From contig NW_027475141.1 of NCBI RefSeq assembly GCF_051020985.1, positions 1,364,001-1,428,000 on the forward strand: a stretch of 64,000 nt of DNA, in the 5' to 3' direction. Shown piece after piece: positions 1 to 12,656 of this stretch. A model generated the notes under the pieces. That model was given only the letters and a program-made list of their open reading frames with translations, made no database searches and was not told where the DNA came from. Made by a program: the position numbers and the translations under genes. Numbering within the stretch: position 1 is the stretch's first letter; every line of letters starts with the position of its first letter. This DNA is from Nomia melanderi (taxonomy: Eukaryota > Arthropoda > Insecta > Hymenoptera > Halictidae).

Positions 1-55
1 CATGCGCCGGGGCAGCTAACAGACAATGCATTTTGATTTATTGCGCTCGCTGTAA
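1..55. repeat. Partial monomer at left edge (3' 55 bp)
   Basis: The window opens inside a monomer at CATGCGCC (monomer position about 121). It carries the rare variant GGGGCAGCTAACAGACAATG, which is found again only at 2107-2126, linking it to the copy 2099 bp downstream. Confidence 0.9.
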
Positions 56-230
56 TAGCACCCGAGAAAGCTCTATATATATGCTGGATTTTTACATGAC
101 TTTGGGTGACGGAAACAGAAAATCTGTAATTTTCTCGGCCCCTGGTGGCCCGAGGTCGTTCCCGCTGCACAGATTCATGCGCCAGGGCCCGCTGCAGATA
201 ATTCACTTTGGTTTAGTGCGCTGTCTGTAA
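56..230. repeat. D-type monomer
   Basis: Contains GAGAAAGCTCTAT at the 5' side, then TGCTGGATTTTTACATGACT and GTGACGGAAACAG. The 5' motif GAAAGCTC marks a D subgroup distinct from the GATATCACC form. Confidence 0.85.
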
Positions 231-405
231 GAGCACCCGAGATATCGCCAGATATATATTGGATTTTCCCCTGACCCTGAGTGTCCAGCCCCATGAGACT
301 GTGGTTTTCTCGGCCCCTGGTGGTCCGATGTCGTTCCTGCCGCCCAGATTCATGCGCCAGGGCCTCCTACAAAAAATGCACTTTGATTTATTGCGCTATC
401 TCTAA

Positions 406-580
406 TAGCACCCGAGATATCACCAGATATATGCTGGATTTTTCCGCGATCCTGACAGTCCGGACCCATGAGACGGTGATTTTCTCGGCCCCTGGTGGTC
501 CGAGGTCGTTCCCGCTGCCCAGATTCATGCGCCAGGGCCTCCTGCAAATAATGCACTTTGGTTTATTGCGCTATCTCTAA
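406..580. repeat. D/B chimeric monomer
   Basis: Begins D-like (ATATGCTGGATTTTT), then CCGCGATCCTGACAGTCC and a B-type middle with ACGGTGATTTT. Confidence 0.75.
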
Positions 581-755
581 TAGCGCCCGAGATATCACCA
601 GATATATGCTGGATTTTTACATGACCTTGGGTGACGGATTCCGAATATCTGTAATTTTCTCGGCCCCTCGTTTTCCGAGGTGGTTCCTGTTGCACAGATT
701 CATTCCCCAGAGCCACCTACAGACAATACACTTTGATTTATTGCGCTATCTCTAA
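581..755. repeat. D-type monomer
   Basis: Has GTGACGGATTCCGAATATC. The 3' half is unusual too: TTTTCCGAGGTGGTTCCTG and CATTCCCCAGAGCC, so this unit has accumulated private changes. Confidence 0.85.
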
Positions 756-1630
756 TAGCACCCGAGATATCACCAGATATATATTGGATTTTTCCCTGAC
801 CCTGACAGTCCGGCCCCATGAGACGGTGATTTTCTCGGCCCCTGGTGGTCCGAGGTAGTTCCCGCTGCACAGATTCATGCGCCAGGGCCTCCTGCAGATA
901 ATTCACTTTGGTTTATTGCGCTATCTCTAATAGCACCCGAGACATCACCAGATATATATTGGATTTTTCCCTGACCCTGAGTGTCCGGCCCCATGAGACT
1001 GTGGTTTTCTCGGCCCCTTGTGATCCGAAGTCTTTCCCGCTGCCCAGATTCATGCGCCAGTGCCTCCTACAGACAATGCACTTTGGTTTATTGCGCTATC
1101 TCTAATAGCACCCGAGATATCACCAGATATATATTGGATTTTCCCCTGACCCTGAGTGTCCGGCCGCATGAGACGGTGGTTTTCTCGGCCCCTGGTATTC
1201 CGAGGTAGATCCCGCTGCACAGATTCATGCGACAGGGCCTCCTACAGACAATGCCCTTTGATTTATTGCGCTATCTCTAATAGCACCCGAGATATCACCA
1301 GATATATATTGGATTTTCCCCTGACCCTGAGTGTCCGGCCCCATGAGACGGTGGTTTTCTCGACCCCTGGAGGTCCGAGGTCGTTCCCGCTGCACAGATT
1401 CATGCGCCATGTCCTCCTACAGACAATGCACTTTGATTTATTGCGCTATCTCTAATAGCACCCGAGATATCACCAGATATATATTGGATTTTCCCCTGAC
1501 CCTGAGTGTCCGGCCCCATGAGACGGTGGTTTTCTCGGCCCCTGGTGGTCCGAGGTCGTTCCCGCTGCACAGATTCATGAGCCAGGGCCTCCTGCAGATA
1601 ATTCACTATGGTTTATTGCGCTATCTCTAA

Positions 1631-1980
1631 TAGCACCCGAGATATCACCAGATATATATTGGATTTTTCCCTGACCCCGAGTGTCTGGCCCCATGAGACG
1701 GTGGTTGTCTCGGCCCCTGGTGGTCCGAGGTCGTTCCCGCTGCACAGATTCATGAGCCAGGGCCTCCTGCAGATAATTCACTATGGTTTATTGCGCTATC
1801 TCTAATAGCACCCGAGATATCACCAGATATATATTGGATTTTTCCCTGACCCCGAGTGTCTGGCCCCATGAGACGGTGGTTGTCTCGGCCCCTGGTGGTC
1901 CGAGGTCGTTCCCGCTGCACAGATTCATGCGCCAGGGCTTCCTGCAGACAATGCACTTTGATTTATTGCGCTATCTCTAA
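1631..1980. repeat. Tandem single-monomer duplication
   Basis: Units 1631 and 1806 share the rare changes CCCCGAGTGTCTGGCC and GGTGGTTGTCTCGG. They differ only in the 3' portion (CATGAGCC...ATAATTCACTATGG against CATGCGCC...ACAATGCACTTTGA). Confidence 0.8.
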
Positions 1981-2154
1981 TAGCACCCGAGATATCACCA
2001 GATATATATTGGATTTTCCCCTGACCCTGTGTGTCCGGCTCCATGAGACTGTGGTTTTCTCGGCCATGGTGGTCCGAGGTCGTTCCCGCTGCCCAGATTC
2101 ATGCGCCGGGGCAGCTAACAGACAATGCATTTTGATTTATTGCGCTGTCTGTAA

Positions 2155-2329
2155 TAGCACCCGAGAAAGCTCTATATATATGCTGGATTTTTACATGACT
2201 TTGGGTGACGGAAACAGAAAATCTGTAATTTTCTCGGCCCCTGGTGGCCCGAGGTCGTTCCCGCTGCACAGATTCATGCGCCAGGGCCCGCTGCAGATAA
2301 TTCACTTTGGTTTAGTGCGCTGTCTGTAA
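2155..2329. repeat. D-type monomer, copy of 56-230
   Basis: Nearly identical to the unit 2099 bp upstream, including GTGACGGAAACAG. The 1-bp shortfall from 12 x 175 is explained by a missing base in the preceding unit (CGGCCATGG). Confidence 0.85.
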
Positions 2330-2504
2330 GAGCACCCGAGATATCGCCAGATATATATGGGATTTTCCCCTGACCCTGAGTGTCCAGCCCCATGAGACTG
2401 TGGTTTTCTCGGCCCCTGGTGGTCCGATGTCGTTCCCGCCGCTCAGATTCATGCGCCAGGGCCTCCTACAAAAAATGCACTTTGATTTATTGCGCTATCT
2501 CTAA

Positions 2505-2679
2505 TAGCACCCGAGATATCACCAGATATATGCTGGATTTTTCCGCGATCCTGACAGTCCGGCCCCATGAGACGGTGATTTTCTCGGCCCCTGGTGGTCC
2601 GAGGTCGTTCCCGCTGCACAGATTCATGCGCCAGGGCCTCCCACAAGAAATGCTCTTTGATTTATTGCGCTATCTGTAA
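2505..2679. repeat. D/B chimeric monomer, copy of 406
   Basis: Same TTTCCGCGATCCTGACAG signature as 406, at 2099 bp distance. Confidence 0.75.
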
Positions 2680-2854
2680 TAGCACCCGAGATATCACCAG
2701 ATATATGCTGGATTTTAACATGACCTTGGGTGACGGATTCCGAATATCTGTAATTTTCTCGGCTCCTGGTAGTCCGAGGTCGTTCGTGCTGCACAGATTC
2801 ATTCGCCAGTGCCGCCTACAGACAATGCACTTTGATTTATTGCGCTATCTCTAA
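2680..2854. repeat. D-type monomer, copy of 581-755
   Basis: Shares GTGACGGATTCCGAATATC with the unit 2099 bp upstream; private change GGATTTTAACATGACC. Confidence 0.8.
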
Positions 2855-3029
2855 TAGCACCCGAGATATCACCAGATATATATTGGATTTTTCCGTGACC
2901 CTGATAGTCCGGCCCCATGAGACGGTGATTTTCTCGGCCCCTGGTGGTCCGAGGTAGTTCCCGTTGCACAGAATCATGCCACAGTGCTTCCTGCAGACAA
3001 TGCACTTTGATTTATTGCGCTATCTCTAA

Positions 3030-3204
3030 TAGCACCCGAGATATCTCCAGATATATGCTCGATTTTTCCGCGATCCTGACAGTCCGGCCCCATGTGACGG
3101 TGATTTACTCGGCCCCTGGTGGTCCGAGGTAGTTCCCGCTGCACAGAATCATGCGCCAGGGCTTCCTGCTGACAATGCACTTTGATTTATCGCGCTATCT
3201 CTAA
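3030..3204. repeat. D/B chimeric monomer
   Basis: A third occurrence of TTCCGCGATCCTGACAG, here with ATATGCTCGATTTTT, CATGTGACGG and TTTACTCGG. Confidence 0.7.
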
Positions 3205-3904
3205 TAGCACCCAAGATATCACCAGATATATAATGGATTTTTCCCTGACCCTGACAGCCCGGCCCCATGAGACTGTGGTTTTCTCGGCCCCTGGTGGTCC
3301 GAGGTCGTTCCCGCTGCACAGATTCATGCGCTAGGGCCTCCCGCAGACAATGCACTTTGATTTATTTCGCTATCTCTAATAGCACCCGAGATATCACCAG
3401 ATATATAATAGATTTTTCCCTGACCCTGACAGTCAGGCCCCATGAGACGGTGGTTTTCTCGGCTCCTGGTGGTCCGAGGTCGTTCCCGCTACACAGATTC
3501 ACGCGCCAGGGCCTCCTGCAGATAATTCACTTTGCTTTATTGCGCTATCTCTAATAGCACCCGAGATATCACCAGATATATATTGGATTTTTCCTTGACC
3601 CTGACAGTCCGGCCCCATGTGTCGATGGTTTTCTCGGGCACTGGTGTTCCGAGATCGTTCCCGCTGCACAGATTCATGCGCCAGGGCCTCCTGCAGATAA
3701 TTCACTTTGGTTTATTGCGCTATCTCTAATAGCACCCGAGATATCACCAGATATATATTGGATTTTTCCCTGACCCTGAGTGTCCGGCCCCATGAGACTG
3801 TAGTTTTCTCGGCCCCTGGTGGTCCGAGATCGTTCTCGCTGCACAGATTCATCCGCCAGGGCCTCCTGCAGACAATGCACTTTGATTTATTGCGCTATCT
3901 GTAA

Positions 3905-4254
3905 TAGCACCCGAGATATCACCAGATATATATTGGATTTTTCCCTGACCCTGACAGTCCGGCCCCATGGGACGGTGATATTCTCGGCCGCTGGTGGTCC
4001 GAGGTCGATCCCGCTGCAGAGATTCATGCGCCAGGGCCGCCTGCAGACAATGCACTTTGGTTTATTGCGCTATCTGTAATAGCACCCGAGATATCACCAG
4101 ATATATATTGGATTTTTCCCTGACCCTGACAGTCCGGCCCCATGGGACGGTGATATTCTCGGCCCCTGGTGGTCCGAGGTCGATCCCGCTGCAGAGATTC
4201 ATGCGCCAGGGCCTCCTACACACAATGCACTTTGATTTATTGCGCTATCTGTAA
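3905..4254. repeat. Tandem single-monomer duplication
   Basis: Adjacent units 3905 and 4080 share CATGGGACGGTGATATTC and CCGCTGCAGAGATTC; few differences (CCGCTGG against CCCCTGG). Confidence 0.75.
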
Positions 4255-4605
4255 TAGCACCCGAGATATCACCATGATATATATTGGATTTTTCCCTGAC
4301 CCTGAGTGTCCGACCCCATGTGTCGATGGTTTTCTCGGCCCCTGGTGGTCCGAGGTCGTTCCCGCTGCACAGATTCATGCGCCAGTGCCCCCTGCAGATA
4401 ATTCACTTTGATTTATTGCGTTATCTCTAATAGCACCCGAGATATCACCAGATATATATTGGATTTTTCCCTGACCCTGACAGTCCGGCCCCATGAGACT
4501 GTGATTTTCTCGGTCCCTCGTAGTCCGAGGTCGTTCCCGCTGCACAGATTCATGCGCCAGGGCCTCCTGCGGACAATGCACTCTGATTTATTGCGCTATC
4601 TATAA

Positions 4606-5831
4606 TAGCACCCGAGATATCACCAGATTTATATTGGATTTTTCCCTGACCCTGAGTGTCCGACCCCATGAGACGGTGGTTTTCTCGGCCCCTGCTGGTC
4701 CGAGATCGTTCCCGCTGCACAGATTCAGGCGCCAGGGCCTCCTACAGACAATGCATTTTGATTTATTGCGCTATCTATAATAGCATCCGAGATATCACTA
4801 GATATATATTGGATTTTTCCCTGACCCTGAGTGTCCGACCCCATGAGACGGTGATTTTCTCGGCCCCTGGTGGTCCGAGGTCGATTCCGCTGCACAGATT
4901 CATGCGCCAGGGCCTCCTACAGACAATGCACTTTGATTTATTGCGCTATCTCTAATAGCACCCGAGATATCACCAGGATATATATTGGATTTTTCCCTGA
5001 CCCTGAGTGTCGGACTCCATGAGACAGTGATATTCTCGGCCTCTGGTGGTCCGAGGTAGATCCCGCTGCACAGATTCATGCGCCAGGGCCTCCTACAGAC
5101 AATGCATTGTGATTTATTGCGCTATCTATAATAGCACCCGAGATATCACCAGATATATATTGGATTTTTCCCTGACCCTGAGTGTCCGACCCCATGAGAC
5201 GGTGGTTTTCTCGGCCCCTGGTGGTCAGAGGTCGATACCGCTGTACAGATTCATGCGACAGGGCCTCCTACAGACAATGCATTTTGATTTATTGCGCTAT
5301 CTATAATAGCACCCGAGATATCACCAGATATATATTGGATTTTTCCTTGACCCTGACAGTCCGGCCCCATGTGTCGATGGTTTACTCGGTCCCTCGTGGT
5401 CCGAGGTAGATCCCGCTGCACAGATTTATGCGCCAGGGCCTCCTACAGACAATGCACTTTGATTTAGTGCGCTATCTATAATAGCACCCGAGATATCACC
5501 AGATATATATTGGATTTTTCCCTGACCCTGAGTGTCCGACCCCATGAGACGGTGATTTTCTCGGCCCCTGGTGGTCCGAGGTCGTTCCCGCTGCGCAGAT
5601 TCATGCGCCAGGGCCTGCTGCAGACAATGCACTTTGATTTATTGCGATGTCTGTAATAGCACCAGAGATATCACCAGATATATATTGGATTTTTCCCTGA
5701 CCCTGACAGTCCGGCCCCATGAGACGGTGATTTTTTCGGCCCCTGGTGGTCCGAGGGTGATCCCGCTGCACAGTTTCATGCGCCAGGGCCTCCTGCAGAC
5801 AATGCACTTTGATTTATTGCGCTATCTGTAA
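4606..5831. repeat. Seven-monomer block, copy 1
   Basis: Ordered marker units: TTCAGGCGCC (4606), TAGCATCCGAG...CACTAG (4781), an inserted G in CACCAGGATAT (4956), GGTCAGAGGTCGATACC (5132), GGTTTACTCGG (5307), CTGCGCAG with CCTGCTGCAG (5482), CACCAGAGATATC (5657). Confidence 0.8.
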
Positions 5832-6006
5832 TAGCACCCGAGATATCACCAGATTTATATTGGATTTTTCCCTGACCCTGAGTGTCGGACTCCATGAGAC
5901 AGTGATTTTCTCGGCCCATGGTGCTCCGAGGTCGTTCCCGCTGCACAGATTCATGCGCTAGGGCCTCCTGCAGACAATGCACTCTGATTTATTGCGCTAT
6001 CTATAA

Positions 6007-7057
6007 TAGCACCCGAGATATCACCAGATTTATATTGGATTTTTCCCTGACCCTGAGTGTCCGACCCCATGAGGCGGTGGTTTTCTCGGCCCCTGCTGGT
6101 CCGAGGTCGTTCCCGCTGCACAGATTCAGGCGCCAGGGCCTCCTACAGACAATGCACTTTGATTTATTGCGCTATCTATAATAGCATCCGAGATATCACT
6201 AGATATATATTGGATTTTTCCCTGACCCTGAGGGTCCGACCCCATGAGACGGTGATTTTCTCGGCCCCTGGTGGTCCGAGGTCGATTCCGCTGCACAGAT
6301 TCATGCGCCAGGGCCTCCTACAGACAATGCACTTTGATTTATTGCGCTATCTGTAATTGCACCCGAGATATCACCAGGATATATATTGGATTTTTCCCTG
6401 ACCCTGAGAGTCCGATCCCATGAGACGGTGGTTTTCTCGGCCCCTGGTGGTCAGAGGTCGATACCGCTGTAAAGATTCATGCGACAGGGCCTCCTACAGA
6501 CAATGCATTTTGATTTATTGCGCTATCTATAATAGCACCCGAGATATCACCAGATATATATTGGATTTTTCCTTGACCTTGACAGTCCGGCCCCATGTGT
6601 CGATGGTTTACTCGGTCCCTCGTGGTCCGAGGTAGATCCCGCTGCACAGATTTATGCGCCAGGGCCTCCTACAGACAATGCACTTTGATTTATTGCGCTA
6701 TCTGTAATAGCACCCGAGATATCACCAGATTTATATTGGATTTTTCCCTGACCCTGAGTTTCCGACCCCATGAGACGGTTGTACTCTCGGCCCCTGGTGG
6801 TCCGAGGTCGTTCCCGCTGCGCAGATTCATGCGCCAGGGCCTGCTGCAGACAATGTACTTTGATTTATTGCGCTGTCTGTAATAGCACCAGAGATATCAC
6901 CAGATATATATTGGATTTTTCCCTGACCCTGACAGTCCGGCCCCATGAGACGGTGATTTTCTCGGCCCCTGGTGGTCCGAGGTAGAACCCGCTGCAAAGA
7001 TTCATGCGCCAGGGCCTCCTACAGACAATGCACTTTGATTTATTGCGCTATCTATAA
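6007..7057. repeat. Six-monomer block, copy 2 with one unit lost
   Basis: Repeats the marker order of 4606-5831, but unit 6357 joins the 5' side of 4956 (CACCAGGATAT) to the 3' side of 5132 (GGTCAGAGGTCGATACC). The block is therefore one monomer shorter, as expected from an exchange inside a unit. Confidence 0.8.
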
Positions 7058-8519
7058 TAGCACCCGAGATATCACCAGATATATATTGGATTTTTCCCTG
7101 ACCCTGAGTGTCCGACCCCATCAGACGGTGATTTTCTCGGTCCCTCGTAGTCCGAGGTCGTTCCCGCTGCACAGGTTCATGCGCCAGGGCCTCCTGCAGA
7201 CAATGCACTTTGATTTATTGCGCTATCTGTAATAGCACCCGAGATATCACCAGATTTATATTGGATTTTTCCCTGACCCTGAGTTTCCGACCCCATGAGA
7301 CGGTGGTTTTCTCGGCCCCTGGTGGTCCGAGGTCGACCCCGCTGCACAGATTCATGCGACAGGGCCTCCTACAGACAATGCATTTTGATTTATTGCGCTA
7401 TCTATAATAGCACCCGAGATATCACCAGATATATATTGGATTTTTCCTTGACCCTGACAGTCTGGCCCCATGAGACGGTGATTTTCTCGGCCCCTGGTGG
7501 TCCGAGGTCGATCCCGCTGCACAGATTCATGCGCCAGGTCCTCCTACAGACAATGCACTTTGATTTACTGCGCTATCTCTAATAGCACCGGAGATATCAC
7601 GAGATATATATTGGATTTTTCCCTGACCCTGAGTGTCCGGCCCCATGAGACGGTAGTTTTCTCGGCCCCTGGTGGTCCGAGGTCGTTCCCGCTGCACAGG
7701 TTCATGCGTCAGGGCCTCCTACAGACAATGCACTTTGATTTATTGCGCTATCTCTAATAGCACCCGAGATATCACCAGATATATATTGGATTTTTCCTTG
7801 ACCTTGCGTGTCCGGCCCCATGTGTCGATGGTTTTCTCGGTCCCTCGTGGTCCGAGGTCGATCCCGCTGCACAGATTCATGTGCCAGGGCCCCCTGCAGT
7901 TAATTCACATTGATTTATTGCTATATCTCTAATAGCACCCGAGATATCACCACATATATATTGGATTTTTCCCTGACCCGGACAGTACGGCCCCATGAGA
8001 CGGTGAGTTTCTCGGCCCCTGGTGGTCCGAGGTCGTTCCCGCTGCACAGATTCATGCGTCAGGGCCTCCTACAGACAATGCACTTTGATTTTTTGCGCTA
8101 TCTATAATAGTACCCGAGATATCACCAGATTTATATTGGATTTTTCCCTGACCCTGAGTGTCCGACCCCATGAGACTGTAGTTTTCTCGGCCCCTGGTGG
8201 TCCGAGGTCGTTCCCGCTGCACAGATTCATGCGCTAGGGCCTCCTGCAGACAATACACTTTGATTTATTGCGCTATCTGTAATAGCACCCGAGATATCAC
8301 CAGATATATATTGGATTTTTCCTTGCCCCTGACAGTCCGGCCCCATGTGTCGATGGTTTTCTCGGTCCCTCGTGGTCAGTGGTCCATCCCGCTGCTCAGA
8401 TTCATGCGCCAGGGCCCCCTGCAGATAACTCACTTTGATTTATTGCGCTATCTCTAATAGCACCCGAGATATCACCAGATATACATTAGATTTTTCCCTG
8501 ACCCTGAACGTCCGGCCCA

Positions 8520-8655
8520 ATGAGACGATAGTTTTCTCGGCCCCTGGTTATCCGAGGTCGTTCCCGCTGCACAGATTCATGCGCCAGGGCCTCCTACAGA
8601 CAATGTACTTTGGTTTAATGCGCTATATCTAATAGCACCCGAGATATCACCAGAT
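8520..8655. repeat. 136-bp segment repeated at 1749 bp
   Basis: ACGATAGTTTTCTCGG, GGTTATCCGAGG and GTACTTTGGTTTAATGCGC recur at 10269-10404; the 1-bp offset from ten monomers is due to the missing A in TTGCCCTGACAG near 10250. Confidence 0.78.
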
Positions 8656-8934
8656 ATATATTGGATTTGTCCCTGACCCTGAGTGTCCGGCCCCATGTGT
8701 CGATGGTTTTCTCGGTCCCTCGTAGTCCGAGGTCGATCCCGCTGCACAGATTCATGCGCCACGGCACCCTGCAGATTATTCACTTTGAATTATTGCGCTA
8801 TCTCTAATAGCACCCGAGATATCACCAGATATATATTGGATTTTTCGCTGACCCTGAGTGTCCGACCCCATGAGACGGTGGTTTTCTCGGCCCCTGGTTG
8901 TCCGAGGTCGTTCCCGCTGCACAGATTCATGCGC
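8648..8934. repeat. 287-bp segment repeated at 875 bp
   Basis: Matches 9523-9809 by eye without difference; markers GGATTTGTCCC, GCGCCACGGCACC and TTATTCACTTTGAATTATT. Confidence 0.82.
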
Positions 8935-9074
8935 TAGAGCCTCCTGCAGACAGTGCACTTTGATTGATTGGGCTATCTCTAATAGCACCCGAGGTATCAC
9001 CAGATTTATATTGGATTTTTCCATTACCGTGAGTGACCGACCCCATGAGACGGTGGTTTTCTCGGCCCCTGGTG

Positions 9075-9336
9075 GTCCGAGGTCGTTCCCGCTGCACATA
9101 TTCATGCGCCAGGGCCTCCTACAGACAATGCACATTGGTTTATTGCGCTATCTCTAATAGCACCCGAGATAACACCAGATATATACTGGATTTTTCCCTG
9201 ACCCTGACTGTCCGGCCCCATGTGTCGGTGGTTTTCTCGGCCCCTGGTGGTCCGAGCTCGTTCCCATTGCACAGATTCATGCGACAGAGCCTCCCGCAGA
9301 CAATGCACTTTGATTTATCGCGCTGTCTCTAATAGC
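9075..9336. repeat. 262-bp segment repeated at 1924 bp
   Basis: Markers CACATATTCATG, GAGATAACACCAG, CTCGTTCCCATTG and ATCGCGCTGTCTC recur at 10999-11260 with about one mismatch (TTGCACAG against TTGGACAG). Confidence 0.8.
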
Positions 9337-9522
9337 ACCCGAGATATCACCAGATATATATTGGATTTTTCCCTGACCCTGACATTCCCTCCCCATGAGA
9401 CGGTGATTTTCTCGGCCCCTGGTGGTCCGAGGTCGTTCCCGCTGCACCGAATCATGCGCCAGGGCTTCCTGGAGACAATGCACTTTGATTTATCGCGCTA
9501 TCTCTAATAGCACCTGAGATAA

Positions 9523-9809
9523 CACCAGATATATATTGGATTTGTCCCTGACCCTGAGTGTCCGGCCCCATGTGTCGATGGTTTTCTCGGTCCCTCGTAG
9601 TCCGAGGTCGATCCCGCTGCACAGATTCATGCGCCACGGCACCCTGCAGATTATTCACTTTGAATTATTGCGCTATCTCTAATAGCACCCGAGATATCAC
9701 CAGATATATATTGGATTTTTCGCTGACCCTGAGTGTCCGACCCCATGAGACGGTGGTTTTCTCGGCCCCTGGTTGTCCGAGGTCGTTCCCGCTGCACAGA
9801 TTCATGCGC
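9523..9809. repeat. Copy of 8648-8934
   Basis: Same markers at five monomers distance. The match ends where 8935 reads T and 9810 reads C. Confidence 0.82.
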
Positions 9810-10268
9810 CAGGGCCTTCTACAAACAATGCACTTTGATTTATTGCGCTATCTGTAATAGAACCCGAGATATCACCAGATATATATTGGATTTTTCCCTG
9901 ACCCTGACAGTCCGGCCCCATGGGACGGTGATATTCTCGGCCCCCGGTGGTCCGAGGTCGATCCCGCTGCACAGATTCATGAGCCAGGTCCTCCTACAGA
10001 CAATGCACTTTGGTTTATTGCGCTATCTCTAATAGCACCCGAGATAACACCAGATATATACTGGATTTTTCCCTGACCCTGACTGTCCGGCCCCATGTGT
10101 CGGTGGTTTTCTCGGCCCCTGGTGGTCCGAGGTCGTTCCCGCTGCACAGATTCATGCGCTAGGGCCTCCTGCAGACAATGCACTTTGATTTATTTCGCTA
10201 TCCCTAATAGCACCCGAGATATCACCGGATATATATTGGATTTTTCCTTGCCCTGACAGTCCGGCCCC

Positions 10269-10404
10269 ATGAGACGATAGTTTTCTCGGCCCCTGGTTAT
10301 CCGAGGTCGTTCCCGCTGCACAGATTCATGCGCCAGGGCCTCCTACAGACAATGTACTTTGGTTTAATGCGCTATATCTAATAGCACCCGAGATATCACC
10401 AGAT
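10269..10404. repeat. Copy of 8520-8655
   Basis: The match runs into the first bases of the D-type unit at 10382 and ends where D-specific GATGTATG begins. Confidence 0.78.
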
Positions 10405-10556
10405 GTATGCTGGATTTTTACATGACCTTGGGCGACGGATTCCGTATATCTGTAATTTCCTCGGCCCCTGGTGGTCCGAGGTCGATCCCGCTGCACAGAT
10501 TCATGCGCTAGCGCCTCCTGCAGACAATGGACTTTGATTTATTGTTCTATCTCTAA
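10382..10556. repeat. D-type monomer
   Basis: Starts GATGTATGCTGG, then GGGCGACGGATTCCGTATA. The 3' half is B-type (GTCGATCCC) with GCGCTAGCGCC. It sits alone among C-type units. Confidence 0.85.
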
Positions 10557-10998
10557 TAGCAGCCGAGATATCACCAGATATATATTGGATTTGTCCCTGA
10601 CCCTGAGTGTCCGGCCCCATGTGTCGATGGTTTTCTCTGTCCCTCGTAGTCCAAGGTCGATCCCGCTGCACAGATTCATGCCCCAGGGCCTCCTGCAGAC
10701 AATGCACTTTGATTTATTGCGCTATCTGTAATAGCACCCGAGATATCACCAGATATATATTGGATTTTTCCTTGACCCTGACAGTCCGGCCCCATGTGTC
10801 GATGGTTTTCTCGACCCCTGGTGGTCCGAGGTCGATCCCGCTGCACAGATTCATGCGACAGGGCCTGCTACAGACAATGCACTTTGATTTATTGCGCTAT
10901 CTATAATAGCTCCCGAGATATCACCAGATTTATATTGGATTTTTCCCTGACCCTGAGTGTCCGGCCCCATGTGTCGATGGTTTTCTCGGTCCCTCGTA

Positions 10999-11260
10999 GT
11001 CCGAGGTCGTTCCCGCTGCACATATTCATGCGCCAGGGCCTCCTACAGACAATGCACATTGGTTTATTGCGCTATCTCTAATAGCACCCGAGATAACACC
11101 AGATATATACTGGATTTTTCCCTGACCCTGACTGTCCGGCCCCATGTGTCGGTGGTTTTCTCGGCCCCTGGTGGTCCGAGCTCGTTCCCATTGGACAGAT
11201 TCATGCGACAGAGCCTCCCGCAGACAATGCACTTTGATTTATCGCGCTGTCTCTAATAGA
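10999..11260. repeat. Copy of 9075-9336
   Basis: Same order of markers, eleven monomers downstream less one base. Confidence 0.8.
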
Positions 11261-11606
11261 ACCCGAGATATCACCAGATATATATTGGATTTTTCCTTGA
11301 CCCTGAGTGTCCGTCCCCATGAGACGGTGGTTTTCTCGGCCCCTGGTGGTCCGAGGTCGTTCCCGCTTCATAGAATCATGCGCCAGGGCCTCCTGCAGAT
11401 AATTCACTTTGGTTTATTGCGCTATCTCTAATAGCACCCGAGATATCACCAGATATATATTGGATTCTTCCCTGACCCTGAGTGTCCGGGCCCATGAGAC
11501 GGTGGTTTTCTAGGCCCCTGGTGGTCCGAGGTCGTTCCCGCTGGAGAGATTCATGCGCCAGGGCCTCCTGCAGATAATTCACTTTGGTTTATTGCGCTAT
11601 CTCTAA
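11257..11606. repeat. Two-monomer block repeated at 4199 bp
   Basis: CGCTTCATAGAATCATG (11257) followed by GGATTCTTCCC, GTCCGGGCCCATG and TTCTAGGCCCC (11432). The same pair stands at 15456-15805. Confidence 0.78.
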
Positions 11607-12656
11607 TAGCACCCGAGATTTCAGCAGAAATATATTGGATTTTTCCCTGACCCTGAGTGTCCGGCCCCATTAGACGGTGGTTTTCTCGACCCCTGGTGGT
11701 CCGAGGTCGTTCCCGCTACACAGATTCATGCGCCGGGGACTCCTACAGACAATGCACTTTGATTTATTGCGCTATCTGTAATAGCACCCGAGATATCACC
11801 AGATATATATTGGATTTTTCCCTGACCCTGAGTGTCCGGCCCCATGAGACGGTGGTTTTCTCGGCCTCTGGTGGTCCGAGGTCGTTCCCGCTTCATAGAA
11901 TCATGCGCCAGGGCCTCCTGCAGATAATTCACTTTGGTTTATTGCGGTATCTCTAATAGCACCCGAGATATCACCAGATATATATTGGATTTTTCCCTGA
12001 CCCTGAGTGTCCGGCCCTATGAGACGGTGGTTTTCTCGGCCCCTGGTGGTCCGAGGTCGTTCCCGCTGCAGAGACTCATGCGCCAGGGCCTCCTACGGAC
12101 AATGCACGTTAATTTATTGCGCTATCTCTAATAGCACTCGAGATATAACCAGATATATATTGGATTTTTCCCTGACCCTGACAGTCCGGCATCATGTATC
12201 GGTGGTTTTCTCGGCCCCTGGTGGTCCGAGGTCGTTGCCGCTGCACAGATTCATGCGCCAGGGCCTCCTGCAGATAATTCACTTTGGTTTAATGCGCTAT
12301 CTCTAATAGCACCCGAGATATCACCAGATATATATTGGGTTTTCCCCTGACCCTGAGTGTCCGGCAACATGAGACTGTGGTTTTCTCGGCCCCTGGTGGT
12401 CCGAGGTCGTTCCCCCTGCACAGAATCATGCGCCAGGGCCTCCTACAGACAATGCACTTTGATGTATTGGGCTATCTGTAATAGCACCCGAGATATCACC
12501 AGATATATATTGGATTTTTCCCTGACCCTGAGTGTCCGGCCACATGAGACGGTGGTTTTCTCGGCCCCTGGTGGTCCGAGGTCGTTCCCGCTGCACAGAA
12601 TTATGCGCGAAGGCATCCTGCAGACAGTGCACTTTGATTTATAGCGCTATCTCTAA

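Larger units (their letters stand above)
1..930. repeat. Degenerate 12-monomer repeat, copy 1
   Basis: The ordered series D, A, D/B chimera, D, B matches 2100-3029 at 2099 bp. Similarity decays after the fifth unit (931 is A-type, its partner 3030 a D/B chimera). Confidence 0.75.
2100..3029. repeat. Degenerate 12-monomer repeat, copy 2
   Basis: Counterpart of 1-930, with scattered substitutions (for example TGTCTGTAA for CGCTGTAA and TTCCGTGACCCTGATAG for TTCCCTGACCCTGACAG). Confidence 0.75.

Noticed and set aside
56..230. D-type units as inserted transposon or viral fragments
   Set aside because: They keep the exact 175-bp length and collinear flanks, with no target-site duplication, terminal repeat or coding motif; they are diverged monomers.
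1856..2329. 157-codon open frame on the + strand
   Set aside because: Produced by the one-base loss at CGGCCATGG (about 2065) that carries the frame across unit boundaries; no start signal, no domain, no conservation beyond the repeat.
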